A DNA stretch of 64,000 nucleotides from Candidula unifasciata. Taxonomy: Eukaryota > Mollusca > Gastropoda > Stylommatophora > Geomitridae. The notes beneath the pieces were generated by a model. The model was not told the origin of the DNA, did no database searches, and saw nothing but the letters and a program-made list of their open reading frames with translations. The stretch lies in contig CAJHNH020007667.1 of NCBI GenBank assembly GCA_905116865.2, forward strand, positions 124,001-188,000. Reading direction: 5' to 3'. Shown piece by piece: positions 61,997 to 64,000 of this stretch (position 1 is its first letter; every line of letters starts with the position of its first letter). The position numbers and the translations under genes were made by a program.

Positions 61997-62113
61997 TCCT
62001 AGTTCGACTGTCCACTTTTAATAAGAATCTATCTCACTCCAGACGTTGTGTGTGGCAGAACGTCGTGTTTCTACTTCCGTGTCACCGAGCCACCAGTCTG
62101 CTGATGGTGGAGC

Positions 62114-62361
62114 CAGGGCTGCCAATGGGATTTTTTTGAAAAACCCAGCTTTTTTTAACAAAAACCCAAGCAATACATAGACAAAGAACAAGAAAACAAA
62201 ATAAAAAACCCAGATTGTTAAAAATGAACAAAACTTATAGTTACGAAACGAAAAATTTACCACTTTTATATAAGGAAATATTTTTTTAAAAACCCAGATT
62301 TCCCTGAGGCGTCAAATAAAAACCCAGATCTGGGGGAAAAACCCAAGCATTGGCAGCCCTG
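62114..62361. mobile_element. hAT-like MITE in the 5' region of the ankyrin-GH20 gene
   Basis: Perfect 8-bp target duplication GGTGGAGC (62106-62113 and 62362-62369). Inverted ends CAGGGCTGCCAATGG and CATTGGCAGCCCTG. The interior repeats AAAAACCCAGATTT-type motifs. 248 bp, non-coding. Confidence 0.9.
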
Positions 62362-62406
62362 GGTGGAGCAATGGCGGAACTTTGGTCTAAGTGACGCAAC
62401 TCAACA

Positions 62407-62538
62407 TTAATCAACTGAAGACTTGATTTCGTAATCTTCGATGTCGAGGTAGGCACAAGAGGAATCATCTCCACCTCCACTAAAAATACAATATACTAAA
62501 GCACCTGCGATTGAGAGGACAAGGGCGAAAGCGCGCAT
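62407..62538 (-). CDS. 43-codon ORF upstream of the ankyrin-GH20 gene (uORF or micropeptide)
   Basis: ATG at 62538-62536, TAA at 62409-62407. Product MRAFALVLSIAGALVYCIFS, GGGDDSSCAYLDIEDYEIKS, SVD. The first 20 residues look like a signal peptide or membrane anchor, and the remainder is acidic. It lies about 410 bp upstream of the main start on the same strand. It may be a chance ORF, a regulatory uORF or an independent small gene. No homologue was recognised. Confidence 0.4.
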   Translation of the reverse strand: MRAFALVLSIAGALVYCIFSGGGDDSSCAYLDIEDYEIKSSVD

Positions 62539-62789
62539 TAAAACAGCTAGGCGAAGCAGCGGAAAAGGCTTCGGGCTGGCTTTGGACGAAACGAAACGTC
62601 GTGGGGGATTGGCTTCGGTAGACTGGTACGAGCCCCAGTGGAAAATAACTTTACATCCCTAAAAGCCAAAATGTCAGAGTAACATATGTCAGTATGTCTC
62701 CGCCAATTGCCTAAGTCTAACGTCTGTCAGATGAATCAACGTCCACTTGTCATTCTGGTCGTGAAGGCAAACCGCTAATTTGCTACCGT

Positions 62790-64000
62790 GTGCTGACACA
62801 TCTCCGTGCAACAAGACTGTCAAGAATCTTCTCTCTTTGTCTTCCTCTCTCCCTCCCTCCACAGATCTTTCTAGTGGTCACAACATGTTTCATTTTACTT
62901 CTTCTCATAACATGGCTGACAAATGATGACTGTCTCCTTCTGATGTCTAAGTTGTCTTTGGGCTCCCGCATTTTTCAAAAGCTCTTGCTTGCTCTTTTTG
63001 GCTATCCAAGGTACTCTAAGCATTCTTCTGTAAAACCACATCTCTGAGGCCTCAATAAATTGTTTGGCCTGCCTACCGATTTTCCAGGATTTACAGCCAT
63101 ATGTTAAAACTGGATGTATGTAGCAAGCAAGAATTCTTTTTCTAACTCTCAATGACAAGAATGTATTGCACAAGATATTTTTCATTTTATAAAATGCAGT
63201 TTTTGCCTGTCCTGTTATGTTTCTTATCTCAGTTATGCATCTTCCATTTGATGTTATCCATGTGCCGAGATACTTAAATTTTTGTACTTGTCCTAAAATA
63301 ACAACATCGACTTTTATTACACATTTAGGAATAATTCGTTTCTTTGATGCCACCATTAATTCTGTCTTCCCATTATTCAAACGGAGGCCCATTCTTCCAT
63401 TTTCTAACACCGCAATGTTTATTATTTCCTGTAGTTCTTTCTGACTTGTTGCTATCAAGACTGTGTCATCAGCATAACGTAAATTGTTTGTGCCTACCAA
63501 CCACAATTCCGGGCATATCAATTAAAGATAAAATTATATTCACTGTATATTGAAAACAAATCAGGTGTTAGCACACATGCTTGTCGTACGCCCCTCTTTG
63601 TGCTTTGAAATGTACCTAAACAGTTGTTAAGTCTTATAGCTGCTGTTTGCTGCCAATGCATAGTCTTTATTTTTCGTAGATCTTTTCTAACAGTTTGATT
63701 ACTTCTTCATGCTTAACACAGTCAAATGCTTTTGTATAGTCTATGAAGCATAACTACAAATCAGTCTTTACTTCTATAGCTCTTTCTGACAATGTCCTTA
63801 GGATGTATATGGCGTTGTATGCACCTTTTCCTTCTACAAATGCACACTGTTCATCGCTTATTTCTGGTTTAATTTTATTTCTTATTTTTCTCATAATTGT
63901 TCTTAGTCATGTGACTCATAAGACTTATTGTGCGATTGTCTTCACATTTTAAAGTGCCTGGTTTCTTTGGCAGAGCTATAAATATGGATTTTAAAAGGTC
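62790..64000 (-). mobile_element. RTE-like retrotransposon with degraded reverse transcriptase, runs off window
   Basis: The minus strand reads VRQACVLTPDLFSIYSENI near 63590-63530, then NNLRYADDTVLIATSQKELQ (RT catalytic YADD) and KFKYLGTWITSNGRCITEIR, followed by SEMWFYRRMLRVPWIAKKSK. The part right of 63521 is broken by stops and frameshifts, while 63521-62895 is open for 208 aa. It is the parent type of the fragment at 6.0-6.5 kb. Confidence 0.88.

Overview
The window is animal nuclear DNA, most likely from a mollusc and probably a gastropod. The evidence is spliceosomal introns with GT-AG borders, AT-rich introns of 0.5-5 kb, many tRNA-derived SINEs, non-LTR retrotransposon fragments ending in short trinucleotide tails, numerous small hAT-like elements and a short TTAGGG tract. 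The mollusc call is inference. It rests partly on a SPIN/OC1-like hAT element, a group I recall as reported in a pond snail.

The main content is one large minus-strand gene, running from the start codon at 61996 to the stop at 16586, in 23 coding exons that I assembled by hand. All 22 exon junctions keep phase. The predicted product is about 916 aa, provided one extra base in exon 7 is discounted. Residues about 45-240 form ankyrin repeats, 268-420 match the N-terminal domain of GH20 glycosidases (GH20b), about 422-695 match the GH20 (beta-N-acetylhexosaminidase) barrel, and 696-916 match the helical C-terminal tail of the same subfamily. I do not know this ankyrin-GH20 architecture as a described family. 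The Asp-Glu catalytic pair expected of GH20 is not visible at its usual place, where Pro-Arg stands instead, so the barrel may be a pseudoenzyme that binds rather than cuts sugar. No signal peptide is seen at the assigned start, which fits a cytosolic or nuclear ankyrin protein.

At the left end, 3019-3914 (+) is the last exon of a second gene. It encodes a trypsin-fold (PA clan) domain with His and Asp in place, but Gly where the nucleophilic Ser should be. Just upstream of the large gene, 62538-62407 (-) is a 43-codon ORF with a hydrophobic N-terminus, which may be a uORF or a micropeptide.

The rest is repeats. Layout: 1-2.5 kb, Jockey/I-like retroelement pieces with RNase H; 3-4 kb, the protease-like exon; 4-13.3 kb, nested SINEs, an RTE-like fragment and two tandem arrays; 13.3-16.5 kb, sparse; 16.5-62 kb, the ankyrin-GH20 gene, whose introns carry SINEs, a GAA-tailed repeat (repeat C), retroelement 3' ends, MITEs and several minisatellites, including about 1 kb of a 46-bp repeat; 62-62.6 kb, the gene's 5' region, split by a hAT-like MITE; 62.8-64 kb, an RTE-like reverse transcriptase remnant that runs off the end.
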